A DNA stretch of 64,000 nt from Globodera rostochiensis (lineage: Eukaryota; Nematoda; Chromadorea; Rhabditida; Heteroderidae), in contig JAEVLN010000053.1 in the NCBI GenBank assembly GCA_018350325.1, forward strand, positions 62,683 to 126,682. Reading direction: 5' to 3'. The notes under the pieces were generated by a model that was not told where the DNA came from, did no database searches, and saw only the letters and a program-made list of their open reading frames with translations. This document shows positions 24,083-35,110 of the stretch, one piece after another. Position 1 is the stretch's first letter, and each line of letters starts with the position of its first letter. The translations under genes and the position numbers were made by a program.

Positions 24083-24745
24083 CGGATTCTGAGAGCCCTG
24101 TCTTTATTGCATTTATGCATAGGTAGTCGATGTTTGACTTGTAGTTACTGCTATATTTGGTCCATTATCTTGTCATTAAGAGGACATCAAGGATCACTTT
24201 GTCCGGGAACCGTCACAGGCGTTTATGTGACGCGTGAGCACGTTGGCACGCAACGAAGATTGATTGATAAAGGTCTAAAATTTCCTTATCAAATCGTTCC
24301 AAAGTCTTCTCTAGGGTACACGTGTAAAATTATTGTAAGAAAGTCTGCGGGCACAAGGAGCAGAAGTGGTCTAAAGCTTGCGGGTCGTTTCGCGACAGAC
24401 ATGCGGGTGAGAATCGAGATGTTTATTATATTTACAAAAGAAGAAATTAATAAAGAATTATGGATTTTAAAGGGTTTCTCGCAAAAAATCGACTGAATTT
24501 AGTCAGCTTTAGCACTTTTTGTCCTTGTTTTGCCACTTTTGGGCTTTTTAGTCCCTATTAATATGCCCCATTTCACGTTTTGTAGTCCCTAAAATCCGCT
24601 CTCTAATAATTATTTTCAAATATATTTCTAGACCCTGATCCATCCCTTTCGCAATGCCAATGGCCGAACGGGACGGCTGTTGATGAACCACGTGCTGAAG
24701 TGCCTGGGCCAGCACATGATTATTGTTCCCGGACGATTATTATGA
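24083..24745 (+). pseudogene. Fic (Fido) domain gene fragment
   Basis: The last exon, 24632-24745, follows a TTTCTAG acceptor and reads TLIHPFRNANGRTGRLLMN, then HVLKCLGQHMIIVPGRLL and a stop. This is the Fic active-site signature HPFx(D/E)GNGRxxR with changes: N for the acidic residue and A for the first G. The catalytic His, the NGR and the final Arg are kept. Fic proteins usually transfer AMP to target hydroxyls. The open stretch upstream (about 24090-24496, containing GHQGSLCPGTVTGVYVTREH) has no recognisable Fic core, so the domain looks truncated. It could be a fragment or the end of a gene with undetected exons. Confidence 0.6.
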
Positions 24746-25117
24746 TTTTTTAATTTATGCAAATACGCATAACAATGATCTGGGCCCTTTGATTACTTTA
24801 TTTCTAATTTGATGGTTTAGAATGTTGAATAAATTTTAATTGATAAATTAGAAAGTTCTATTTTGTTAAACCAAAGCTAAAACAATTAGAAAATTAGTGA
24901 AAAAAGAATAAACTAAGAAAAAACTTCTGATGGAACTTTTAAAAAATGAATTGAACCGCTTGGCTTTAAATGATTTCTCTCACTTATCAATTTCTTATTT
25001 CTTTAATTCGGTTAAAAAGTAAACAAATTTCAAAATTGCTGGCACTTTAGACTTTCCAATTATCCGGGTCGGTATACTGAATTAGGATGTATGAAATGAT
25101 CAGGAATGTGTAAAAAT

Positions 25118-25350
25118 CAGGGCTGTGATATCTGCGGATTTTTCCTCATTCTGTGGGTTTTGGGAAGGCCAATGAGGATTTTTTTTTTGGAATGCGGATT
25201 TGCGTATTGTTGTGGTTTTATGGGAAAAATGACAATAAAAAGAATTTTTCTTAACATATTCCTGAAGAAATGTTGAATTCGGATTTTAGATACTAAATGA
25301 GGATTTTTTTAATGGTTGCGAATTTTTAAAATTTTGAAATCACAGCTCTG
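25118..25350. mobile_element. hAT-like MITE, 233 bp
   Basis: Terminal inverted repeats CAGGGCTGTGAT and ATCACAGCTCTG (one mismatch) are flanked by the exact 8-bp duplication GTAAAAAT (25110-25117 and 25351-25358). CAGGG ends plus an 8-bp target duplication are the hallmark of hAT transposons. It has no coding capacity. Confidence 0.9.
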
Positions 25351-25446
25351 GTAAAAATGCATATCTATTCCGCTACATATCACGCCTTCACCCAAAAGAG
25401 GGGAATTCAACTTACAAATAAATTTACAAATCATTCCAAATATGTC

Positions 25447-25953
25447 CTAAACCTTCATTGGCCGTTTTCGACCACCTCTTTGAGGTACCACATTTGTCAT
25501 GCAGTCGCAGGTACAATTTCGTCCCTGACGGCAGCGGACACCGCGTGACCCGTCAAACCCAACGAAGCGGACAGAACCCAGAAAGTGCTGAAAAAATGTC
25601 CAAGGATTACTTTTTGTTCTTTGTGTCATTGAATTTTTTTAATCCGGAGAAGGTTTCAACACTGCCTTCCAATCATTAACATGTGCCGTCCGTCTTATTG
25701 TACAAAAAAAAAATTTGTTCTTGTCTTTTACTGTGCCAACACGCGCGGTTCTTTTCCTCCGCTGTTTTGCTGCCCTCATTGCTGACGCTGGTCGAACTGC
25801 TTGAACTTCTTCGACACCAAAACGCACGAATTTGCACAGCGCTCCCGAAGGCCCAAAGATTTGCCAAAAGTGGGCCAAAATGACGACGAGTAGCACAACG
25901 ATTAGTGCAGGCGGGAAGAAGGAGGAGGAAATGGCCAGCAAATGCACCGCCAT
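25447..25953 (-). CDS. Small single-pass membrane or secreted protein, unknown family
   Basis: Two exons (25732-25953 and 25447-25587) join with phase-0 GT-AG junctions into 120 residues. The N-terminus is hydrophobic (SFFPPALIVVLLVVILAHFW), suggesting a signal anchor. A basic stretch KQRRKRTARVG and a C-terminal segment with three cysteines (RCRQGRNCTCDCMTN) follow. Start chosen at the first ATG (MAVHLL). A truncated copy lies at 19555-19676. I do not recognise the family. Confidence 0.45.
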
Positions 25954-26886
25954 GGCCAAGAGCAGCAAGGTATGTTATTGTATAGAGAGAGATAAACAAA
26001 GTGGTCAATTGATTAACCAACATGTTTTTCCCGTCCATTTCTGCAAGAATGTGCCGATTCAACCAAATTCAATTTTGGCATACTTGTCGAAATGCACACC
26101 CCCCCCCCCCCAAAAAAATCCCCATAAATTTGGAACCGGACCACACACAATAAAAATCTGCTGAACATGGCAACAACTGTAAATGAAGAGAATTTTTGAG
26201 CCACGGATGGCAAAAAAGGAAAAAAAAGCTAATTAGTTCATTTGCGCAAATCATAACGCCAAAATCATTTAAACGAATTAACAGACTAACTCTAATGACG
26301 CAGCAGAGAGTGTGATGTCAGACATTATATCACCGTCATTGAATTAACGTATTTCCTAAAATAGAACCCCCACCCCCTAAAATAGAGCCCCCCCCCAATT
26401 TATGAGTTTTTTTTTTGCAAAATTGGCCATATTTTGGATTTTGCAAACTTTTGAAAATAACTCAAGCGTAAAAATTATTTTTCTCCATTTTTTTCGCCAA
26501 GTTTATAAGCCATTGGCCAACTTTAAGCAAAGATATGAATTTTAAAAAATTCATTGACTTCTTGTAAAAAAATGAAAATTCGGAAGTCTAAATTGTTGGG
26601 CTTCATTGAAAAAGCATGAATTCGACTTGGTATTTCACTGTAATTTTTTTCTTTTTAAATGATTTTGAAGCCAAAATAGATTTTTGGAACAATTTGCATT
26701 TTACCCAAAAAAATGTTTGTATTCCGGTCCGGTTTTCGAAATCGGGCAAACTGGAGGTCAGATTCGAATGTACGCCCCCGAATACCCCATAAATAGCCTT
26801 TTGTTTGCCAGATTGAATCCGTTAACTACTGAAATCACACATGTTTTTACAAGGTTGAGTATGAAATAATAAGTCTAGATTTTTCA
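25836..26886 (+). repeat. Segmental duplication B, copy 2
   Basis: Partner of 19558-20599, identical over most of its length, with small differences in homopolymer length. It includes the CCCCCGAATACCCC motif shared with other dispersed repeats in the window. Confidence 0.9.
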
Positions 26887-28515
26887 AATCGAATTTCTTA
26901 TTTTTTGGAATCAAAATAAATTTCTTTAATAATAAAAAGCATCATAACTAGGCCCAGTTTATTGAATTTTAATGAAAATTAATGTCGGTATTTCGGTAAA
27001 ATATCGATTTAGGTATGTAGCTTGAAAAATAATTACTTTTTGAAAAGCGACAGTTTCATTTATTTCTTTGTATGAATTTGAATCCGGCACGCTTTAACTC
27101 GGCTTTTCTTTGGTCAAATTTCTCTAGCAAATGTAATTTCTCTAATAATAAAAAGCGTCGTAACTTTTAAACTTTTTAAAAATGTTTATTTTAAAAATAG
27201 GGATTAATTATGGTCATCCCCCATTTTTAGGTCAACATTTGCCCAAAGTGTAAACGTCATTCAAATATTTATAAAATAATTCCCTAAATTGTAAAAGGTC
27301 ATTCCAATAATTGCGCCTGCATTTTGACCGCCGTTGTCACAATTCGGCGACAATGCGAGCGAGCAGTGAGTCTGAGAATAAAATTTAAAAATTAAAATTA
27401 AAAAACGAAAAATACACTAACAATGCGTGGATAGCGCCCAAAAACCGGCGGAAATTTTGGGTTCAGAATTCCGGACTTTTGGGCAAAAAACTGCAAATTT
27501 GCAAAATGGGGCAGATTTCTTAATGGGTTTGATGCACTTTATTTGAGCGGAAGAAAAATGTTTTTCACGTTTTATTGCCTTTTTGTTAAAAAATTCCCCC
27601 CAAAAATGTTCGCTTTATGGGTGCGAATTTTCCGTTTTAACTTGCATTTACCTAACATATTTTTAGCAAAAGTAAAAAAAATTTCCATTTTGGACAAAGG
27701 GTTCCCCCCCCCCCCTAAGCTTTTGCATAATTTGAACCGGTCCAAAAACCGGTTTAAACAAATTGTGCTTTGAATAATTTTTGAAAAAAGTCTATCGTTT
27801 TTTGGGCCTCAAACTCCTAGTTATTAATAAATCATTGAGCGGTAATTTTTTTTTGAATTTTAACTATTTTTTAAGGAAATTATGCCTTTTATTTTTCTGA
27901 CAATGTTTTTTTTATTAGATCTTGGATTTTCATAAAACCTGTCGCGCTTTTCCGGACCCGGTTTTTACCAAATCCCGATCCCGGCCAACAATAATTCGAC
28001 CTCCTTACCCGTCACCGGCCGACGTCCCAGTCGTTGAAGTAAATGTTGATGCAATTCCGCTGACGCCAGTTCTGCGCAGCTGCCCCCATCTCCCACTCGG
28101 CTCATTTTGCTTCGTCGCGCTCAATTGGACAACGAACAAACACCCAAAGGTCTTGACAAGAAAAAATTCAAATTTATTGCATTTTTATGAAAATTTTTCG
28201 AAAAAAATGCTCAAATAGTGGTATGAAATAGCCGGGTTTTGAGGGCGCCGGGAGGGTATTTTTCGGGTATTCGAAAATGTGCCGGGCGGGCTTTTCAAGG
28301 CGTGTACTTTCTATCGATTTTCATACAGAAGTGACAAAGGCACTCATAAAAAGTCACATTTCCATAAATATTACAATGAATGCGCGTAATTCAAACTGCC
28401 CATGTAAATCGATACAATACAATATCAAAAAATGCAATTTATGGGGATGCTCATTTCAATTTAGTCACAAAAAGTAAATTATTATTTTTATATATTATAA
28501 TATTTAGAGATACTT
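26887..28515. other. AT-rich region without a recognisable gene
   Basis: Contains a poly(C) run near 27705 next to an inverted CCGG-type repeat (AACCGGT...ACCGGTTT, 27735-27760). An open stretch at 27922-28218 is proline-rich and has no family resemblance I can name. Confidence 0.4.
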
Positions 28516-29155
28516 ATGAATATTTATAATTTAATTTATTGCCTTAAGATGTTGCTTGGACCAATATTCATTTTGCTATGTTTTGCTGTCATAAAAGGGT
28601 TAGCAAATGCCGTTCTTAAGTCTAAGCCTAAGCTTAAAGATTGTTCCGTTTGTTTGGAAAGCCTATCAAAAACCGAATTCGGCGTTGTGAAAGCACTGCC
28701 TTGCGGAGTTAGCATTAAAAATGAAATAAATTTACTAAAATCAAAAATTGTATATTTAGGATTGCTTCCATACCAATTGTATTGATGCATGGTAAACTTT
28801 GAAAGTAAATAACAAACAAAAAAGATATTCTATGTAGTATTTTCAAATAAATAAATTTAAATTCATTATCTGAGTAAATATTTTAATTAATTTTTTGTTT
28901 AAGGCTAAAAACTAAAAGTGAATGTCCAATCTGTCGAAAAGCAGTTTTACCAAATGAATTAGAAACAAATCCACACATTCCCAATAACGTTCAAGAGGTA
29001 AAACTTTAAATTAATTACACAATGCCACAATGCCAAACTTAAATTTCGTTCTTTTGGCATTGTAAATTTTTAATATATTTTTAACTAAGCCTGTACGTCG
29101 TCAAAACACTGGCGGTACAACAACTGGAGGAAGCCGACCTTCCAATGGTGGCGGC
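28516..29155 (+). CDS. Membrane-anchored RING-finger protein (E3 ligase type), 3' end in gap
   Basis: Exons 28516-28707, 28760-28791, 28904-28997 and 29090 onward join in phase. The N-terminus has a hydrophobic segment (MLLGPIFILLCFAVIKGLAN). The RING reads CSVCLESL, then ALPCGDCFHTNCIDAWL, then SECPICRKA, that is the C-x2-C, C-x-x-C-F-H-x2-C and C-x2-C ligands. The position usually held by the first His in LPCxHxFHxxC is Asp here. The last visible exon is rich in G, T and S (TGGTTTGGSRPSNGGG) and runs into the assembly gap. RING proteins with one membrane segment usually ubiquitinate membrane or secretory-pathway targets. Confidence 0.8.
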
Positions 29156-30054
29156 NNNNNNNNNNNNNNNNNNNNNNNNNNNNNNNNNNNNNNNNNNNNN
29201 NNNNNNNNNNNNNNNNNNNNNNNNNNNNNNNNNNNNNNNNNNNNNNNNNNNNNNNNNNNNNNNNNNNNNNNNNNNNNNNNNNNNNNNNNNNNNNNNNNNN
29301 NNNNNNNNNNNNNNNNNNNNNNNNNNNNNNNNNNNNNNNNNNNNNNNNNNNNNNNNNNNNNNNNNNNNNNNNNNNNNNNNNNNNNNNNNNNNNNNNNNNN
29401 NNNNNNNNNNNNNNNNNNNNNNNNNNNNNNNNNNNNNNNNNNNNNNNNNNNNNNNNNNNNNNNNNNNNNNNNNNNNNNNNNNNNNNNNNNNNNNNNNNNN
29501 NNNNNNNNNNNNNNNNNNNNNNNNNNNNNNNNNNNNNNNNNNNNNNNNNNNNNNNNNNNNNNNNNNNNNNNNNNNNNNNNNNNNNNNNNNNNNNNNNNNN
29601 NNNNNNNNNNNNNNNNNNNNNNNNNNNNNNNNNNNNNNNNNNNNNNNNNNNNNNNNNNNNNNNNNNNNNNNNNNNNNNNNNNNNNNNNNNNNNNNNNNNN
29701 NNNNNNNNNNNNNNNNNNNNNNNNNNNNNNNNNNNNNNNNNNNNNNNNNNNNNNNNNNNNNNNNNNNNNNNNNNNNNNNNNNNNNNNNNNNNNNNNNNNN
29801 NNNNNNNNNNNNNNNNNNNNNNNNNNNNNNNNNNNNNNNNNNNNNNNNNNNNNNNNNNNNNNNNNNNNNNNNNNNNNNNNNNNNNNNNNNNNNNNNNNNN
29901 NNNNNNNNNNNNNNNNNNNNNNNNNNNNNNNNNNNNNNNNNNNNNNNNNNNNNNNNNNNNNNNNNNNNNNNNNNNNNNNNNNNNNNNNNNNNNNNNNNNN
30001 NNNNNNNNNNNNNNNNNNNNNNNNNNNNNNNNNNNNNNNNNNNNNNNNNNNNNN
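29156..30054. other. Assembly gap (899 N)
   Basis: Unsequenced. It hides the 3' end of the RING gene. The preceding codons encode a glycine-rich tail, so a low-complexity repeat may have caused the gap. Confidence 1.
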
Positions 30055-30740
30055 TTTTCGAAAACAAAATGTTTTCAAAAGTCGGTAAATCCATTTCCGA
30101 TCACCCCTGGGGGGGGGGGGGTATGTTACCTATTCACTTATGTGTTTAGCCCCAAATTTGATTTGACAATTATCAAAGAATCAATCATTGCCCTGAATCA
30201 AAAATAGGTAATTATGTTTTTGAAGATTTAAGCCTGATCACTTTTATTGCTTATCAATTCGATAATTGTTCATAAAGCGACTAATCTTTTTTATTTTGTG
30301 TTTGTATAAATAATCTTTCTTTTCATTTACATATTTTATTATTTTGAGAAATAATTCATTCCAATAATTGCCAAACGAACAAAATAATTTAAAAAATTTG
30401 ATATTTGACACCGGTTGTTTAGCGGATGGCAAACGGGCACAGCAAGCATCCGGCACTGATCAGATGAGCAAAAATAAACTGATGGAATTTATTTGAACAT
30501 TTTCAAGAAAATGATTCTGAATTCTGACAAAATTAAAGATTCTCTATTTCATCCGTTTAATGGAAATTCTATTTTTGATTTTGTATGTGAGTGATCTGCT
30601 GCATAAATACCCGGTTTTCCCTCACAACAAATCAGTTAATTCTGAATTGTAACAAAATTTTTTGCCTTTATAATTTTTCCATTTTGGAAAAATATTTCCT
30701 CAAATTTCACATTTAATCCAATTGCAAATTTCGACAACAA

Positions 30741-30983
30741 ATGGACGTCTTCAAATTTGTTGTAGTCGCTTTTGCCCTTTCATTCGCGCTTGCTTTTCCT
30801 GAAATTAATACAGTTAGCAACATTTTCTATTTCGCCAATTTTCATGCTGACAAAACAAAATTTGGTCAATAATAATGTGTTTATTTTGGTTTTGGTTTCT
30901 TTTAGTCTGCCTTTACTCAAAATTTGTACAAAACCGAAATTTTAATTAAACATAACAAAAAGCCTAAATTCGGTTTTTTTTAA
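30741..30983 (+). CDS. Short secreted peptide, 49 aa, two exons
   Basis: Exon 1 (30741-30812) encodes MDVFKFVVVAFALSFALAFP, a strong signal peptide, then EINT. A GT-AG intron (30813-30905, ending TTTTAG) joins in phase 0 to exon 2 (30906-30983), SAFTQNLYKTEILIKHNKKP then KFGFF and a TAA. An AATAAAA-like sequence overlaps the stop. A TATA-like CATAAATA lies about 140 bases upstream. The mature part is about 30 residues, without cysteine. I do not recognise the family; size and layout fit a secreted peptide or a small effector. Confidence 0.6.
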
Positions 30984-31839
30984 TAAAATTTTATTCAACA
31001 TATTTTTCTGAGCAGTGATCACATTATATCTAACATTAAATTTATAATTGATAAGGCAGAATTTTTTTGCGCTCCATTTTTAAAAATATTTTAGTGGGTG
31101 AGTCGGTGGTGCCGATAGGCGCTGCCGAGAAAATTTTTGAATTTTTAAACTTTTTGTTAAGAATTTGCAAGCATAAAAATACGGTAGTTTTTTAGCTTTT
31201 TAGCATGGGAAAGGTTCGGCGCCGAGAGGCACGGCCGGGAAAAATTTTTTTTTCAAGATTTTAACGAAATATGTTAACAAAATTGGTCCAAAAACTGCAG
31301 AGTTTTTGCTCAATTTTTCATTGGGGGATAGGCTGAAAACCAAAATTAGAAAAAAAAGGACAAAATAAGGACGGAGGCCTCAAATAAGGACAAATCTTAC
31401 AAATATACGACCTCTGAAATAAACGCATAAAATAAACGAATAAAATCAAATTCAATCAAGTTGGATAGTTAATTTCATTTGTCAATTTCTTCATCTGAAA
31501 CAGGCGACGGTCAAAGGGTGCATATTTCGGCTTTTTGGGAGCCCTAATGTTAGTGAGTTACAGTAAGATCACTCCCACGTTTTTACTTGCCAGTATTACT
31601 GTATGTGATTAATTCTCTCAAAAATGTGTGAGTTTTCAAAGGGCAATTTCTCTGTCTCATGGCTTCTCGATTTTATTTTCTGATTAATTTCTATTTAATA
31701 ATATTTTTGTCCTTATTTCTAACCATGCACTATATATCCCCCGTTGGCATAATAATTCCACCACCATATACTCCAATAATTTAAAAAAAAAAAAATCAAT
31801 TTTCTTATATTCAGGAAAACAAAACAAAAAATTCTTCTC
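30984..31839. other. AT-rich, repeat-bearing spacer
   Basis: Two copies of the GGTGCCGATAGGCGCTGCCG-type dispersed repeat lie near 31105 and 31215. No exon is seen. Confidence 0.5.
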
Positions 31840-34800
31840 TCAACGTCTCGACTTCAAAAGCTTCACAATTTCCCCGTGTTTGTTTCCAACAGCTAAGTCC
31901 AGTGCTGTATTGCCTTAAAAAGGAAATTTCCTGTTAAAATCAAAAGGTGCTCAGTTCATTCCACACCTCCGTTCGTTGTCCGATCAGTGCGCGCGCCCTT
32001 CGACAACAAAAAGTGCACAATATTTGCCTTTCCATTGAGAGATGCGTACATCAACCCGGTGACACCATTTCTATTCACAACTTCGATGTTCTGTCCATTC
32101 TCCACGAAGAATTCGACTGAAAAAAATTTCAAAAAAATTGGACGAAAAGTGCAGTTTTAAATTGGTTTTGTAAATATTCTTTATGAATTTAAATGTCGCT
32201 GAGAAGTTTGGCGCGATCAATCATAAGTTAGCCACGGAGAAACAAATCGTTATTATCCAAAAGCTCTCCGTATGTTGAACCTTTGATCAAGCGAAAGCTA
32301 ACCAATAATGTCTTTTCTCAAAAAAAGTTATAGCTTGGGGTTCGTTAGGCCTAAACCTAAGCTTAAATCTAACGAAGCCCAAGCGAGGGTGGCTTAGGCC
32401 TAAGCCTAATTTTCTGAACTGACCAATGTCCAAATGGCCTTCTTCGCACGCTTCTAACCACGGCGATCGGCCGTTGTTCGATCCCTGATCACGATCAGCG
32501 CCTTTGGCAACCAACACTTTGCACACCTCCAAATGACCGTTATTTGCCGCAATTAAAAGCGGCGAAGCTCCTGAAAGAATTTAAGTTATTAAAGAATACG
32601 CCAAATAATCCTTTAAACGCCATTTCGCTATTTAAAAGAGAGGGTTTTGATAAAAAAATTGTTTTTCGTTACCAATCAACTCCGCTCGGTCTTTAATACA
32701 CGAATCTACAAAAAATTTTTCGCCTAAACCACTGAAGAAAGTTATGGCTCCTAGGTTCAAAGTTGCAAAACAATAGGGGGGAGGGACCCTCTTGGTCATA
32801 ATTTTTGAAAATATTCTTTAATCTAAAATTGTTTGATGTTATTTGATGCACTGATTACGAATTTGTCAACAGAAAATAAAAAGTAGTGGATTTTCCACCT
32901 GTTCAGACAATTTTTAGGAGAAAAAGGCCCCCCCCTTACAAACTTTGAACAGCCATAACTTTCTTCATTGTGCTTTCCGACAACACATTTTTGAGGTTCG
33001 TAATCAGCTCGACGAGCGGAGTTAAGCGGAGTTAATTGGTATATGATTCGACGAGAACCAATTTTTTTTTTTCAAAAATCCCATCCTTTTAAATAGCGCC
33101 CGCAATTTTCTGTTTAAATTCCTTCACCTTCGTTCGTTGTCCGACCAAAGCGTGCGCCTTTCGACAACAAAAAGCGGACAACGTCCAGATTGCCATGGCG
33201 AGATGCGATCATCAACCCAGTGACACCATTTCTATTCACAACTTCGATGTCCTGTCCATTCTCCACGAATAATTCGACTGCAATTCAAAATTTCGAATTG
33301 CTTTCATGTGAATTATAAATCAAGAGAATTCTGCGCACCGATTTCCAAATAGCCGCCTGCGCACGCTGCCAACCACGGCGATCCGCCGTCACCCGACTTC
33401 TGGTTGACATCAGCGCCTTTGGCGACGAGCTCTCTGCAAACCTCCAAATGGCCTTCAGTTGCCGCAAGGAGAAGCGGCGAATAAGCTGAAAATTGAATTT
33501 TAAAATTGAAGAATTAAAATATTTATTGCGCACAATGTAGATAAATAAGTCAAAGCCGAATATCGTATCGTAATCGTAAATATCGTAATTTTGCCCGTAT
33601 CGGGTATCGTAAAAAAATCGCGTATTTTGGTGTATCGTAAATATCGTATATCGTGTCTCGTATTTTGAGGAGACGATATCGACATCCCTGCTGCGTATGT
33701 GCCTTAGCAGCTGGCTGCACGTGATCGGAAAAAAAATCCGTGAACGTGATCCGTGATCACGGACCCCAAAAAGGCCGTGATTTGGCGTGATCCGTGATTT
33801 TGAAAAAATAAATAAATAGAGAACCCCCAAATTTTTTTTGAAATTATCTCAGTTATTCTCTTTCCAATATTATTCATTGGAAAATAAGACAGAAGCAGCA
33901 AAACTTTTTCCTTAAACGCACTTTATTTTTTGGCAACAAAATAGTTCTAAAAAACTATTTGGGCTTTTTCGGAAAATTCTTATTTTGTCCTTATTTTCGG
34001 GGTTCGGGAAAGTTTTGTCGAATTTAGTTGAATTTTGAAGGTTTGGCGAAGTTTTTTCAGACTAAAAACATGTTTTTCGGCAGATTCGTAATTTATGGAC
34101 CAGTTTTCTTTGCTAATAATTGTTTAAAATCTTCAGAAAAAAAATCCCGGCGGCGCTATCGGCACCGCCGGACCCCTCCCATCCTACTTCAAAAAATAGC
34201 CGCATCTTAAAATTTTGGTTGCAAACTTTTAACAAATCGAGTCAAAAATTCAAAATTTTTTTCTATATGCAATACTCCTATCCGATTAGAGCAACTTTGC
34301 TGCTGGGCCATTCCCTTAGCTTTGCATATACCGGAGAGATAAAAATTCTTAAACCGGTTTGGTCAAAAAAGTCAAAAACAGCTTTTCCGGCTTTAAACCG
34401 GTATGGCGTGGAGATAGTTGTGCGTTACCAGCGGTGTAAATGTAGCCTAGCTGGTCCTGCATCGAATACAAAAAACCGCACCGAATCCGTCAACTCTTCG
34501 TATTTTTATGAATTTTTGAAATTTGGCTTAACGCAAAAATTTTCTGTCTTTTTTCGCTGTACTTTTGGCAATTTCCAGTCATTTCCGTCAGTAAATTTGT
34601 CAAAAAATGGCCAAAAAAGTGGTAATCCAAGGATTTTTAAAAAATCGAAGAGTTGACGGATTCGGATGCGGTTTTTTGTATTCGACGCAGAATCAGCTAG
34701 GCTATTAGGGGGATGGATAAAACCGGAGAGCTTACCCCAAGCAAATCGGTTTAAAACCGGAAAAACTGGTTTCAGAAATGTCGACCTAAATTTTTATCTC

Positions 34801-35110
34801 GCCGGTATGAAAAGCTACAGGAACCGTTTATGTAACAAAGTGTTCAACACAGATAGAGTATTGCATATAGAAAAACCAGAATTTTTTTTTGAACCGCTTT
34901 AAAGAAGCTTGTACAGAGAAAATCGAAAATCATATGTTCCAAAATTGTACGACCGCTTATCGTTGTCCGATCAACGCGCGCGCCCTTCGACAGCAAAAAG
35001 CGGACAACGTCCAGATTCCCTTTGCGAGAAGCGTTTATCAACACGGTGTCACCGTCACTATCCGTAGCTTCGACGTCCTGACCATTCTCCACGAAGAATT
35101 CGACTGCAAA
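31840..35110 (-). CDS. Ankyrin locus, 3' part
   Basis: Type A exons at about 34950-35105 (EFFVENGQDVEATDSDG), 33125-33280 and 31966-32116. Type B exons at about 33335-33485 (YSPLLLAATEGHLEVCRELV) and 32420-32575 (SPLLIAANNGHLEVCKVLVA). The short terminal exon 31840-31913 has the stop at 31840-31842. A foldback element (34258-34884) lies in an intron. Confidence 0.7.

Noticed and set aside
27922..28218. Proline-rich open frame as a gene
   Set aside because: No recognisable domain, signal peptide or splice partners.
29081..30149. Three long open frames over the gap
   Set aside because: They are runs of unknown bases.
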